Shown: positions 1 to 5,742, counted from the stretch's first letter. The stretch: DNA of 8,082 nt from an uncultured Bacilli bacterium (GCA_947628685.1 CANRAT010000058.1:1-8082), one strand, 5' to 3'. Notes: a model not told the origin generated them from the letters alone. Numbers and translations are program-made.

Positions 1-70
1 AGGGGTAGCAGGAGTTGAACCCACATCAGCGGTTTTGGAGACCGTTATTCTACCATTGAACTATACCCCT
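1..70 (-). tRNA. tRNA-Trp (CCA anticodon)
   Basis: Read on the minus strand this folds as a full 70-base cloverleaf. The acceptor stem AGGGGTA/TACCCCT has seven Watson-Crick pairs. The D arm is GTTC/GAAT. The anticodon loop is CTCCAAA, with the normal T33 and anticodon CCA, and the T loop is TTCAACT. The outermost anticodon-stem pair is an A-C mismatch. A CCA tail, if encoded, would lie beyond the window edge. The gene is divergent from cwlJ and has its own promoter at 82-110. Confidence 0.95.
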
Positions 71-81
71 GTGACTAATTA

Positions 82-110
82 ATTATAACACACATTTTTA
101 TAATCTTCAA
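82..110 (-). promoter_or_regulatory. SigA-type promoter for tRNA-Trp
   Basis: On the minus strand, -35 TTGAAG (110-105) is separated by 17 bases from -10 TATAAT (87-82), which is preceded by an extended -10 TGT. The expected start, near 75, is about five bases before the mature tRNA end. This spacing and fit are typical of vegetative promoters for stable RNA genes. Confidence 0.7.
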
Positions 111-143
111 CAATTTTTTGCATATTATAAATTAGGTGGTTAT

Positions 144-572
144 ATGGCAATAATAAATTATACAAACAAAGAAAGAGATTTACTAGCAAGATTGATGAGA
201 GCAGAAGCATTAGGCGAAGGTAATTTAGGAATGCTTATGGTAGGAAATGTTGGCGTTAATAGAGCACTCGCGCGTTGTTTAACATTCAAAAACATAAATA
301 CCATAACAGAAATGATATATCAAAATCCAGGAGGATTTTCAGGAATAGATAGTCCGTTATTTTTTAGCAATCCAACCTCACAAGAAAGAGAACTTGCAAA
401 TAGAGTATTAAAAGGAGAATACTATCATCCAGCCACAAACGCATTATGGTTTTATGCGCCAGGTACAGGAGTATCTTGTAGCCCTACTTGGTATGATCAG
501 AAAAACGCGGGAAGATATAAAAATCATTGCTTTTATGAACCTGACCCAAATGTATGCCCTGAAATTCATTGA
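144..572 (+). CDS. cwlJ: Spore cortex-lytic hydrolase, CwlJ type
   Basis: This 142-residue protein belongs to the SleB/CwlJ hydrolase family (Hydrolase_2). These enzymes degrade spore cortex peptidoglycan, marked by muramic-delta-lactam, during germination. There is no signal peptide, as in CwlJ and unlike SleB, and the length equals the usual CwlJ length. The presumed catalytic Glu is E21 in RLMRAEALGEG; the core GNVGVNR is at 34-40 and the aromatic NALWFYAP segment at 99-106. The C-terminal RYKNHCFYEP motif and cysteines 45, 112, 129 and 137 fall where I recall the cysteines of Bacillus CwlJ, so CwlJ is preferred over SleB. The ATG at 144 has AGGTGG at 134-139, four bases upstream. In Bacillus, CwlJ works in the coat with GerQ; no gerQ or ypeB is visible here. 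The gene stands alone beside tRNA genes and ends in TGA. The family call is firm; the germination role is inferred from the family. Confidence 0.93.
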   Translation: MAIINYTNKERDLLARLMRAEALGEGNLGMLMVGNVGVNRALARCLTFKNINTITEMIYQNPGGFSGIDSPLFFSNPTSQERELANRVLKGEYYHPATNALWFYAPGTGVSCSPTWYDQKNAGRYKNHCFYEPDPNVCPEIH

Positions 573-620
573 TTTATACATAGTTACAACAAAAATATTT
601 ACAAAAAGCGAAAAAATGTG

Positions 621-649
621 TTGACACATAATAAAAATGATGATATACT
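621..649 (+). promoter_or_regulatory. Strong SigA-type promoter for tRNA-Ala
   Basis: A perfect -35 TTGACA (621-626) is followed by a 17-base spacer and -10 TATACT (644-649), with an extended -10 TG at 641-642. It is the closest match to consensus in the window. The expected start near 656 falls at the beginning of a small inverted repeat (655-669) just before the tRNA. Confidence 0.85.
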
Positions 650-654
650 TTACT

Positions 655-669
655 AGTAACGTTGTTACT
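655..669 (+). repeat. Short inverted repeat in the tRNA-Ala leader
   Basis: Arms AGTAAC (655-660) and GTTACT (664-669) are exactly complementary around GTT, followed by TTTT. It starts at about the expected transcription start and ends three bases before the tRNA. It could be a leader hairpin in the precursor tRNA or an operator; the sequence does not say which. Confidence 0.45.
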
Positions 670-672
670 TTT

Positions 673-749
673 GGGGAATTAGCTCAGTTGGCTAGAGCAT
701 CTGCCCTGCACGCAGAGGGTCAAGAGTTCGAGTCTCTTATTCTCCACCA
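673..749 (+). tRNA. tRNA-Ala (TGC anticodon), CCA encoded, C at position 33
   Basis: The acceptor stem GGGGAAT (673-679) pairs with ATTCTCC (739-745) and contains the G3-U70 wobble pair (675/743), the classic alanine identity element. The D stem is GCTC/GAGC. The anticodon stem TCTGC/GCAGA (700-704/712-716) encloses the loop CCTGCAC, giving anticodon TGC. The T loop is TTCGAGT, the discriminator is A746 and CCA is encoded at 747-749. The base before the anticodon (position 33) is C rather than the near-universal U. Reading the loop one base later would give GCA (Cys) but breaks the anticodon stem and contradicts the G3-U70 pair. Confidence 0.93.
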
Positions 750-759
750 TTAGTATATT

Positions 760-784
760 AAGCCTTCTTGAAAGGCTTTTTTTT
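760..784 (+). terminator. Intrinsic terminator after tRNA-Ala
   Basis: The stem AAGCCTT (760-766) pairs with AAGGCTT (772-778) around a five-base loop and runs into a T tract to 784. It lies about ten bases beyond the tRNA CCA end. Confidence 0.88.
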
Positions 785-964
785 GTGCCTAACTTTTCTA
801 GAATTAATAATGTGTCATTAAAAATTTTATTAAAAAGTACCCAAATACTTATAATCATATTTAAGTTTAATTAATATTAAAAAAATCACTAACCCCTTTA
901 TTTAGAACACATTTACTAAATTTAATTTTTTAAATCCAAATATGTGGATTTCTTTTTTTCTTTT
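785..964. other. Gene-free AT-rich stretch upstream of cdaA
   Basis: No plausible coding frame is present. Two things stand out. One is a hairpin with arms AAATCCA (932-938) and TGGATTT (945-951) followed by a pyrimidine-rich tract, which resembles a weak intrinsic terminator ahead of the cdaA promoter. The other is the string AACACATTT-A-CTAAATT (906-922), which recurs nearly unchanged at 3480-3497. The stretch is too poor in G for a ydaO-type c-di-AMP riboswitch, and I recognise no other riboswitch. Confidence 0.5.
932..958 (+). terminator. Possible terminator-like hairpin before cdaA
   Basis: Seven perfect pairs (932-938 with 945-951) surround a six-base loop, and the hairpin is followed by CTTTTTTT. 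It lies upstream of the cdaA -10 box, so it would stop read-through from the tRNA side rather than regulate cdaA. It has only two G-C pairs, hence moderate confidence. Confidence 0.4.
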
Positions 965-985
965 TCTATGATATAATATCATAGA
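965..985 (+). promoter_or_regulatory. 9-bp inverted repeat covering the cdaA -10 box
   Basis: The arms TCTATGATA (965-973) and TATCATAGA (977-985) are perfectly complementary around TAA. A consensus -10 TATAAT sits at 972-977 in the centre, and the repeat ends three bases before the cdaA Shine-Dalgarno region. No good -35 is visible; at 17-base spacing it reads TTTCTT. The site could be a repressor operator, a start-site hairpin, or an AT-rich coincidence. Confidence 0.5.
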
Positions 986-1000
986 ATGAGGAGGTATAAA

Positions 1001-1819
1001 ATGACATTCGATTCAATTGTTAATTCAATTAAAATTATAATAGATGTTTTATTGGTTTGGTTAGTAATATACTACATATTAAAAAGTTTGAGTAAAAACG
1101 TAAAAATGGTTTTACTTTTTAAAGGAATAGTATTTATATTTATATTAAAAGTATTAAGTGATGTATTTAACCTCGTCACAATAGGCTTTTTACTAGATTA
1201 TGTCATACAGTGGGGAATACTTGCTTTAATAGTAATATTCCAACCTGAAATAAGGAACGTTTTAGAACAATTAGGTAGGAGTCAATTATTAGGAAGACAT
1301 AAAACTCTAACCGTTGATGAACGTGAAAGAGTAGTTCATGAAATAGTAATTGCTATGGACTCATTAAGAAAAACTAGAACAGGTGCCTTAATAGTAATCG
1401 AAAGAGATAATAGTTTGAACGATTATATACAAAAATCAAAAAAAATATATGCAGATATATCTAGTGATTTATTAATGTCAATATTTTTCCCAAACAATCC
1501 ACTTCATGATGGTGGAGTAATAATACAAGGGGATAAGATAACATGCGCTAGATCAGTATTTCCAACTAGTGAAAATTCAAAGATAATAAAAAGGCTTGGA
1601 ACTCGCCATAGAGCAGCCCTTGGGATAGCAGAGATTACAGATTGTATATCATTGATAGTTTCAGAAGAAACAGGTCGTCTTTCAATGGCAATAGGTGGTG
1701 AGTTGCACTACAATCTAACTCCTGATGAGATTAGAGTAATGCTACTAGAAGAATTAAGTCCTAAAAAAACAATGATAGTCGAAGAAGAGGAGGTTGATTC
1801 TGATGAAAGCAGTAACTAA
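1001..1819 (+). CDS. cdaA: Membrane diadenylate cyclase CdaA (DacA)
   Basis: CdaA condenses two ATP into cyclic di-AMP, the Bacillota second messenger controlling potassium and osmolyte uptake and wall homeostasis. The 272-residue length matches the family. Three N-terminal membrane helices (about 10-30, 36-56, 62-80) precede WGILALIVIFQPEIRNVLEQLGR, the usual link to the DAC domain. Within the DAC domain, PLHDGG is at 167-172, GTRHRAA at 190-196 and SEETG at 211-215. The first catalytic motif is DGG instead of the usual DGA. The acidic tail is EEEEVDSDESSN. The start is placed at ATG 1001 because AGGAGG (989-994) lies six bases upstream. An ATG at 986 would place that Shine-Dalgarno sequence inside the gene and add a non-conserved MRRYK. 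The gene overlaps cdaR by 17 bases. Expression may be governed by the inverted repeat on its -10 box. Identity is firm; activity is inferred from the conserved motifs. Confidence 0.96.
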   Translation: MTFDSIVNSIKIIIDVLLVWLVIYYILKSLSKNVKMVLLFKGIVFIFILKVLSDVFNLVTIGFLLDYVIQWGILALIVIFQPEIRNVLEQLGRSQLLGRHKTLTVDERERVVHEIVIAMDSLRKTRTGALIVIERDNSLNDYIQKSKKIYADISSDLLMSIFFPNNPLHDGGVIIQGDKITCARSVFPTSENSKIIKRLGTRHRAALGIAEITDCISLIVSEETGRLSMAIGGELHYNLTPDEIRVMLLEELSPKKTMIVEEEEVDSDESSN

Positions 1820-3179
1820 TATTTTTAAATCAATCTTTAATTTTCTCGATAGATTTATAATATTACCTATAACAAGATTTATATATAAAGTAACAAAAAG
1901 ATTAAGTATACCAAACAAAAAATTTGAAACATGGCTTTCAAAGCAATCAACTTTACTTTTCTTGTCACTATTTATGGCAATTTTAGTATATATAGTGGTA
2001 GATCAAAAAATAATTAGTTTTTCATCACAGAACGCAGAAGTATTTAAAGATCAGTCTATAAATGTAATATATGATGAAGAACTATATGTAGTAGAAGGTT
2101 TACCAGATAAAGTAGATGTAACACTAATAGGAAGTAAGCCAGATCTTTATATCGCAAAACAATCTGCTAATAATGGCGTTACAGTTGATCTTACAGGACT
2201 TAAGCCAGGTACTCACAAAGTAAATATAGAATATGACCAAGGTAATTCTAAAATAGAATATAATGTAAACCCTAGTGTTGCAACAGTTATAATTTATGAA
2301 AAAGTTTCAGATATAAGACCACTTACATACGATATAGTAAATGACAACAAACTTAATTCAACCCTTATAGTTAATGGTGTAAAATTAAGCACAGAACAAG
2401 TAACAATTAGAGGACCAGAATATAAAATAAATCAAGTTGCAACCGTAAAAGCATTAATAGATATAAACAACATTACAAATAAACAATCTGGTACTCAAGA
2501 ATTAAAAGATGTAGTTTTAAAGGCTTACGATGGTGATGGTAATATAGTAGATGTTGAAATTATTCCTTCAACTCAATCAGATACGGATAATCCATTAAAA
2601 GTAACCGCACAAGTAGAATTATCATCTCCAAGCAAGACAGTTCCATTAAATTTTGTTCCAAAAGGTAAATTTGTAACAGGAAAAGCAATAGCAGGATATA
2701 AATTTAGTGAAAATGAAGTCACTATTTACGGAGATAGCGAAATCTTATCTAAAATAAATAGTTTAGATGTTGAAGTAGATGTTTCTAAACTTACAAATAA
2801 TACATCATTTAGAGCAGAAATAACAAAACCAACAGGAGTTAAATCAATAAGCACTTCTTATATAACCGTTTCAGTAACAATGACTGATGCATCATCTGAA
2901 CCAGTTAGATTTAAAATTCCACTTACAGGAATAAATGTAAAAGAAGGTTTTGGAGTAAATCCAATAGATGATAATAACGGTTTAATAACAGTAGAAGTAC
3001 AAGGCGCAAGTTCAGTATTATCTACAATTGATGAATCAGATATAAAAGTTTATGTAGATTTAAGTGACGTTGATAAAGAAGGTACATACACAAGAAAAAT
3101 AATAGTAAAAGGAAATAATCCATTAGTTACATATGAAGCACTAAGAACAGAAGCCACAGTAACTATAACAAAAAAATAA
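1803..3179 (+). CDS. cdaR: CdaA regulator CdaR (YbbR-domain protein)
   Basis: CdaR is an extracytoplasmic protein anchored by one N-terminal helix that binds membrane CdaA and modulates c-di-AMP synthesis. The 458-residue product has a basic N-terminus, one strong membrane helix at about 50-67 (LLFLSLFMAILVYIVVDQ), and four YbbR-type beta repeats at roughly 82-166, 170-273, 276-360 and 365-458. Recurrent signatures include VDLTGLKPGTHKV, ALIDINNIT, VEVDVSKLTNNTS and VYVDLSDVDKEGTY. Start ATG 1803 has AGGAGG at 1788-1793, nine bases upstream and inside cdaA; a TTG at 1794 in the same frame abuts that Shine-Dalgarno sequence and is unlikely. The two genes should be translationally coupled. In many Bacillota glmM follows directly; here a terminator begins at the stop codon and no glmM is present. 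Confidence 0.95.
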   Translation: MKAVTNIFKSIFNFLDRFIILPITRFIYKVTKRLSIPNKKFETWLSKQSTLLFLSLFMAILVYIVVDQKIISFSSQNAEVFKDQSINVIYDEELYVVEGLPDKVDVTLIGSKPDLYIAKQSANNGVTVDLTGLKPGTHKVNIEYDQGNSKIEYNVNPSVATVIIYEKVSDIRPLTYDIVNDNKLNSTLIVNGVKLSTEQVTIRGPEYKINQVATVKALIDINNITNKQSGTQELKDVVLKAYDGDGNIVDVEIIPSTQSDTDNPLKVTAQVELSSPSKTVPLNFVPKGKFVTGKAIAGYKFSENEVTIYGDSEILSKINSLDVEVDVSKLTNNTSFRAEITKPTGVKSISTSYITVSVTMTDASSEPVRFKIPLTGINVKEGFGVNPIDDNNGLITVEVQGASSVLSTIDESDIKVYVDLSDVDKEGTYTRKIIVKGNNPLVTYEALRTEATVTITKK

Positions 3180-3205
3180 CTCTAGTCAAATGATTAGAGT
3201 TTTTA
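3170..3205. terminator. Bidirectional intrinsic terminator between cdaR and the DUF378 gene
   Basis: AACTCTA (3178-3184) pairs with TAGAGTT (3195-3201); the inner GTC/GAT bases can extend the stem around an AAAT loop. On the plus strand it runs into TTTTT and ends cdaR, whose stop codon lies at the base of the stem. On the minus strand the seven A at 3170-3176 become a T tract and end the convergent DUF378 transcript. Confidence 0.85.
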
Positions 3206-3250
3206 ATTTAAAAACATGATTTTCTTATTTTAATATTAAAATAAAAAATA

Positions 3251-3448
3251 TTATTTTGAGTCTATATGGCTAAACAAAATTCCAATATTGATTAATCCAC
3301 ATATTCCTACAATGATATAAACGATTTTAGATATAATTGAATCTCCAAATATCCAAGACACTAGATTAAAATCAAAAAATCCAATTAATCCCCAAACTAT
3401 CGCTCCTATTATAGTAAAAACTAAACAAATTTTTTGTAATGTTTCCAT
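3251..3448 (-). CDS. DUF378 (YuzA-like) small membrane protein
   Basis: This is a 65-residue protein of the DUF378/COG2155 family, whose function is unknown. Two membrane helices are evident: about 8-25 (LVFTIIGAIVWGLIGFF) and 38-60 (IISKIVYIIVGICGLINIGIL). The family signature is clear: an IIGAIxWGLxGFF stretch, then FNLVxxIFG, then a VYIxVGxxGL stretch. It fills the usual family length. ATG at 3448-3446 on the minus strand follows AAGGA, and a likely promoter (-35 TTAGCA, 16-base spacer, -10 TAAAAT at 3472-3467) lies just upstream. It is a single-gene unit convergent with cdaR, sharing its terminator, and divergent from the lipoprotein gene. Confidence 0.9.
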   Translation of the reverse strand: METLQKICLVFTIIGAIVWGLIGFFDFNLVSWIFGDSIISKIVYIIVGICGLINIGILFSHIDSK

Positions 3449-3466
3449 AATCCCGTCCTTTCTATC

Positions 3467-3494
3467 ATTTTATATTTTAAACACATTTTGCTAA
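3467..3494 (-). promoter_or_regulatory. Probable promoter for the DUF378 gene
   Basis: On the minus strand, -35 TTAGCA (3494-3489) and -10 TAAAAT (3472-3467) are separated by 16 bases. The -10 box ends only about six bases before the AAGGA Shine-Dalgarno region, so the leader would be very short. Confidence 0.45.
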
Positions 3495-3498
3495 ATTA

Positions 3499-3527
3499 TT
3501 CATAATTGTTATTTTGTTCCATATAAT
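3499..3527 (+). promoter_or_regulatory. Probable promoter for the lipoprotein gene
   Basis: -35 TTCATA (3499-3504), a 17-base spacer and -10 TATAAT (3522-3527). The Shine-Dalgarno GAGGTGA is at 3540-3546 and the ATG at 3550. A sporulation sigma factor would be expected if this is a true YdcC/GerS relative, but I cannot see a convincing one. Confidence 0.5.
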
Positions 3528-3549
3528 TAATTGAAAAATGAGGTGAAAC

Positions 3550-4554
3550 ATGAAAAAAATATTTATATTTTTAGGAGTACTTTTATTAGTAAGTGGTTGT
3601 GGAAAATATAATGATAAAGATCTTGTTAAAGAATTGACTAAAAAAATAGAAGATTCAAAAGCATATCACTTAACAGGAACACTAGAAATCTATAGAAATG
3701 AAGAAAAATACACATACGATGTAGATTCATCATATAAACAAGGAGATTTATTTAAAGTAAATTTAATTAATCAAAATAACAATCACGAACAAATAATTTT
3801 AAAAAACAAAGAAGGCGTATACGTTATAACTCCATCATTAAATAAAAGTTTTAAATTCCAAAGTGATTGGCCATATAATAATTCTCAAATATACCTACTT
3901 CAACCAATCATTAAAGATTTAAGTAATGAAAATGATAGAAAATTCGAGAAAGATAATGATGGATACATAATTACAAGCAAAGTAAATTATTCATCAGAAA
4001 AAGATTTCGTAAAACAAAAAATATATGTAGATAAAGATAAAAATATTACTAAAGTTGAAGTATTAGATAATAATGATAATGTTAGAATGTGTCTTTCAAT
4101 AATAGATATAGATTATAAAGCAAGATTTGAAGACAAATATTTTGATGCGAGCAATTATTACACAAATATAGAAGAAAATCAAAATAACGAAGAAAATACA
4201 AATGATACAACTACTTCTAAAATAAATGAAATAGTATATCCTATGTATGTTCCTGTTGATACACAATTAACAGGTCAAGACGTTGTAACAACCAATAATG
4301 GTGAAAGAGTAATATTAACATTTGCAGGAGAAAAAGCATTTACTGTAGTACAAGAAACATTATCAAACGAAAAAGAAACTAACTATGTATATGGAGATCC
4401 ATATCTAATATTAGATACAGTTGGTTCTATTACAGATTATTCAGTGTCTTGGATAAGCAATGGAATAGAATATTCAGTTATGTCTGATAATATGGAAATT
4501 GATGAACTTTTAACTGTTGCTCAATCAATAAGTGTTTCAGCAATTGCAAAATAA
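3550..4554 (+). CDS. Lipoprotein, LolA-like fold (YdcC/GerS-like)
   Basis: This is a secreted lipoprotein of 334 residues. The N-terminus MKKIFIFLGVLLLVSGC is a type II signal peptide with lipobox LVSGC, lipidated at C17. Residues about 25-205 alternate polar strands typical of the LolA/RseB-like half-barrel (AYHLTGTLEIYRN, KVNLINQ, YVITPSLNKSFKFQSDWP, KIYVDKDKNITKVEVLD). An Asn-rich linker follows (about 208-223). A second domain at about 228-330 (VDTQLTGQDVV, ERVILTFAGEKAFTVVQE, SWISNGIEYSVMSDN) resembles the DUF4367-type C-terminal part of Bacillus YdcC, which is of similar length. In spore formers this group includes YdcC (mother-cell expressed) and C. difficile GerS (cortex modification). 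Sporulation is therefore a reasonable inference, supported by cwlJ and the coat gene nearby, but it is not proven. The Shine-Dalgarno sequence is GAGGTGA at 3540-3546. No terminator follows; the next promoter begins right after the stop. Confidence 0.82.
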   Translation: MKKIFIFLGVLLLVSGCGKYNDKDLVKELTKKIEDSKAYHLTGTLEIYRNEEKYTYDVDSSYKQGDLFKVNLINQNNNHEQIILKNKEGVYVITPSLNKSFKFQSDWPYNNSQIYLLQPIIKDLSNENDRKFEKDNDGYIITSKVNYSSEKDFVKQKIYVDKDKNITKVEVLDNNDNVRMCLSIIDIDYKARFEDKYFDASNYYTNIEENQNNEENTNDTTTSKINEIVYPMYVPVDTQLTGQDVVTTNNGERVILTFAGEKAFTVVQETLSNEKETNYVYGDPYLILDTVGSITDYSVSWISNGIEYSVMSDNMEIDELLTVAQSISVSAIAK

Positions 4555-4584
4555 TTGAAAAAATAATAAATTGTGTGCTATAAT
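4555..4584 (+). promoter_or_regulatory. Extended -10 promoter for the membrane-anchored gene at 4602
   Basis: -35 TTGAAA (4555-4560) begins immediately after the lipoprotein stop codon. After 18 bases comes -10 TATAAT (4579-4584), preceded by the extended element TGC (4576-4578). The Shine-Dalgarno GGTGAT starts at 4592, giving an expected leader of only about 11 bases. Confidence 0.7.
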
Positions 4585-4601
4585 AGTAATTGGTGATTGA
4601 A

Positions 4602-5153
4602 ATGAAGAAAGCAAAAATAACGAAACAATTAAAAAAGAAAGAAAAGCCAATTGAAACAAGTGAATATTCATTAAAAAATCTAGTAATAATAATAGTAAGT
4701 TTATTAGTTATATTCGCTCTATTTTATCTTATAACAACACTTATAGTTAAACCTGCAAGTAAAGATTATTTAGATAATTCAAACGAATATCAATTTAACT
4801 TTACAAAAATAATATTAAATCACTTATTAGATAGACCAGAAGATGAGTATTACGTAATAGCAGTTAAGAAAAGTGATTCTTCTGAAGTTAATCAAAATGC
4901 CAATTACAAAGTTATTTATAGTAAATACATTCAAGATTATAGAAGCAAGGAAGATGCACTTACATTTTATAATGTAGATTTAAGCGAATTAATTAACAAA
5001 AGTTACGTTAAAGATGAAACTAATATAACAGATAATTTAAATGAATTAACTCTCAGTGATGACGTATTATTTAAAATAAAAAAAGGTAAAATAGATAAGT
5101 ATTATGTAGGAAGTGAAAATATCATAAAAGCACTTTCTGATTTAACAAAGTAG
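4602..5153 (+). CDS. Membrane-anchored hypothetical protein, possible cysteine-free thioredoxin-like domain
   Basis: I do not recognise the family. The 183-residue product has a Lys-rich cytoplasmic N-terminus, one strong membrane helix at about 25-49 (KNLVIIIVSLLVIFALFYLIT), and a hydrophilic domain predicted outside the cell. The order of elements recalls thioredoxin: a strand YYVIAVKK (83-90), helix, strand ALTFYNVDL (119-127), then strand-turn-strand DVLFKIKKGKIDKYYVG (154-170) and a final helix. There is no cysteine anywhere, so it could not do dithiol chemistry. ATG 4602 is chosen because GGTGAT (4592-4597) lies four bases upstream. In-frame TTG 4590 and GTG 4593 overlap the expected transcription start and are unlikely. 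It has its own promoter and terminator, so it is a single-gene unit. The gene is real; the fold is inference. Confidence 0.8.
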   Translation: MKKAKITKQLKKKEKPIETSEYSLKNLVIIIVSLLVIFALFYLITTLIVKPASKDYLDNSNEYQFNFTKIILNHLLDRPEDEYYVIAVKKSDSSEVNQNANYKVIYSKYIQDYRSKEDALTFYNVDLSELINKSYVKDETNITDNLNELTLSDDVLFKIKKGKIDKYYVGSENIIKALSDLTK

Positions 5154-5176
5154 AGCCTAGGTACTAGACTCTTTTT
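5152..5176 (+). terminator. Intrinsic terminator after the membrane-anchored gene
   Basis: AGAG (5152-5155) pairs with CTCT (5169-5172) and CCTAG pairs through CTAG (5157-5160 with 5164-5167), with one C-A mismatch and a three-base loop. TTTTT follows. The stem begins within the TAG stop codon. Confidence 0.75.
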
Positions 5177-5199
5177 AGTATATAAATTATAAAAAATAT

Positions 5200-5217
5200 T
5201 ATACTAATAATGGTGAT
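5200..5217 (+). promoter_or_regulatory. -10 box and Shine-Dalgarno for the UPF0316 gene
   Basis: TATACT (5200-5205) is six bases before GGTGAT (5212-5217), itself five bases before ATG 5223. No good -35 can be seen. A terminator lies just upstream, so a promoter is needed about here. Confidence 0.45.
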
Positions 5218-5222
5218 TTTTT

Positions 5223-5741
5223 ATGTCAACATTTTTACTTTGTATTAAAATTTTTTGTGCCCGTCTTATAGATGTGTCACTTGGAACATTTAGAACTATT
5301 AATACAGTTAAAGGAAGAGATTTAATAGCATCTTTAATAGGTATAGTAGAAATAACAGTATGGTTTTTAGTAGTAAAAGAAGCCTTAAATACAACAAACA
5401 ATAGCATTTGGATAGTTACATCATATGCATTAGGATTTGCAGTAGGAACATATATAGGAGGTAAAATATCTAAAATATTTATAAAATCAAATTTAGAAGT
5501 ACAAGTAATCCTTTCTAGTAAAGATGATAATATAGTAAGTGAAATTAGAAAAAATGGATACGGAGTTACTGCTATAGAAGTAAAAGGTAATAAAGATATC
5601 AAATATATGTTATACATTCAAATTAGAGATAATACATTAGAAAATTTAAAAAAATTAGTAAGAAAATTAGACAATCGGGCTTTTATAGTTGTAAATGAAA
5701 CAAAATATGTAGAAAATGGTTATTTTGGATTAAAAAAATAA
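5223..5741 (+). CDS. UPF0316 membrane protein (DUF5698 plus DUF2179, YebE-like)
   Basis: This 172-residue product matches the UPF0316 family, whose function is not established. An N-terminal membrane part (about 1-85) has helices near 3-20, 35-53 and 62-82, with the family motif RLIDVSLGTFRTINTVKGR (14-32) and the glycine-rich GFAVGTYIGGKI (71-82). A C-terminal cytoplasmic DUF2179-type domain (about 92-165) includes VSEIRKNGYGVTAIEVKG and YIQIRDNTLENLKKLVRKLD; such domains also end YitT-family proteins and are thought to be regulatory. ATG 5223 has GGTGAT five bases upstream. The DUF368 gene starts 21 bases after its stop with no terminator between, so the two are likely co-transcribed. Confidence 0.9.
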   Translation: MSTFLLCIKIFCARLIDVSLGTFRTINTVKGRDLIASLIGIVEITVWFLVVKEALNTTNNSIWIVTSYALGFAVGTYIGGKISKIFIKSNLEVQVILSSKDDNIVSEIRKNGYGVTAIEVKGNKDIKYMLYIQIRDNTLENLKKLVRKLDNRAFIVVNETKYVENGYFGLKK

Positions 5742-5742
5742 A

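Noticed and set aside
121..131. SigG-like -10 element (CATATTA) ahead of cwlJ
   Set aside because: The heptamer fits but no acceptable -35 is found at 17-18 bases, and such strings are common in this AT-rich DNA.
444..629. Open minus-strand frame over the end of cwlJ
   Set aside because: Antisense to conserved CwlJ residues and extending into the tRNA-Ala promoter; no supporting signals.
785..985. A c-di-AMP (ydaO/yuaA) or other riboswitch upstream of cdaA
   Set aside because: The stretch is almost devoid of the G-rich conserved segments of ydaO motifs, and the likely promoter lies at its very end, so most of it would not be transcribed.
986..1000. Upstream ATG at 986 as the cdaA start
   Set aside because: It would place the AGGAGG Shine-Dalgarno sequence (989-994) inside the gene and lies within a few bases of the -10 box; ATG 1001 has ideal spacing and the family's usual N-terminus.
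3225..3246. Palindromic AT run after the DUF378 gene
   Set aside because: Made only of A and T with no G-C pairs; the real terminator for this gene is the bidirectional hairpin at 3170-3205.
5204..5617. Open minus-strand frame of about 137 codons
   Set aside because: It lies wholly over the UPF0316 gene, which has a recognised family, Shine-Dalgarno and start; the reverse frame has no Shine-Dalgarno or recognisable motif.
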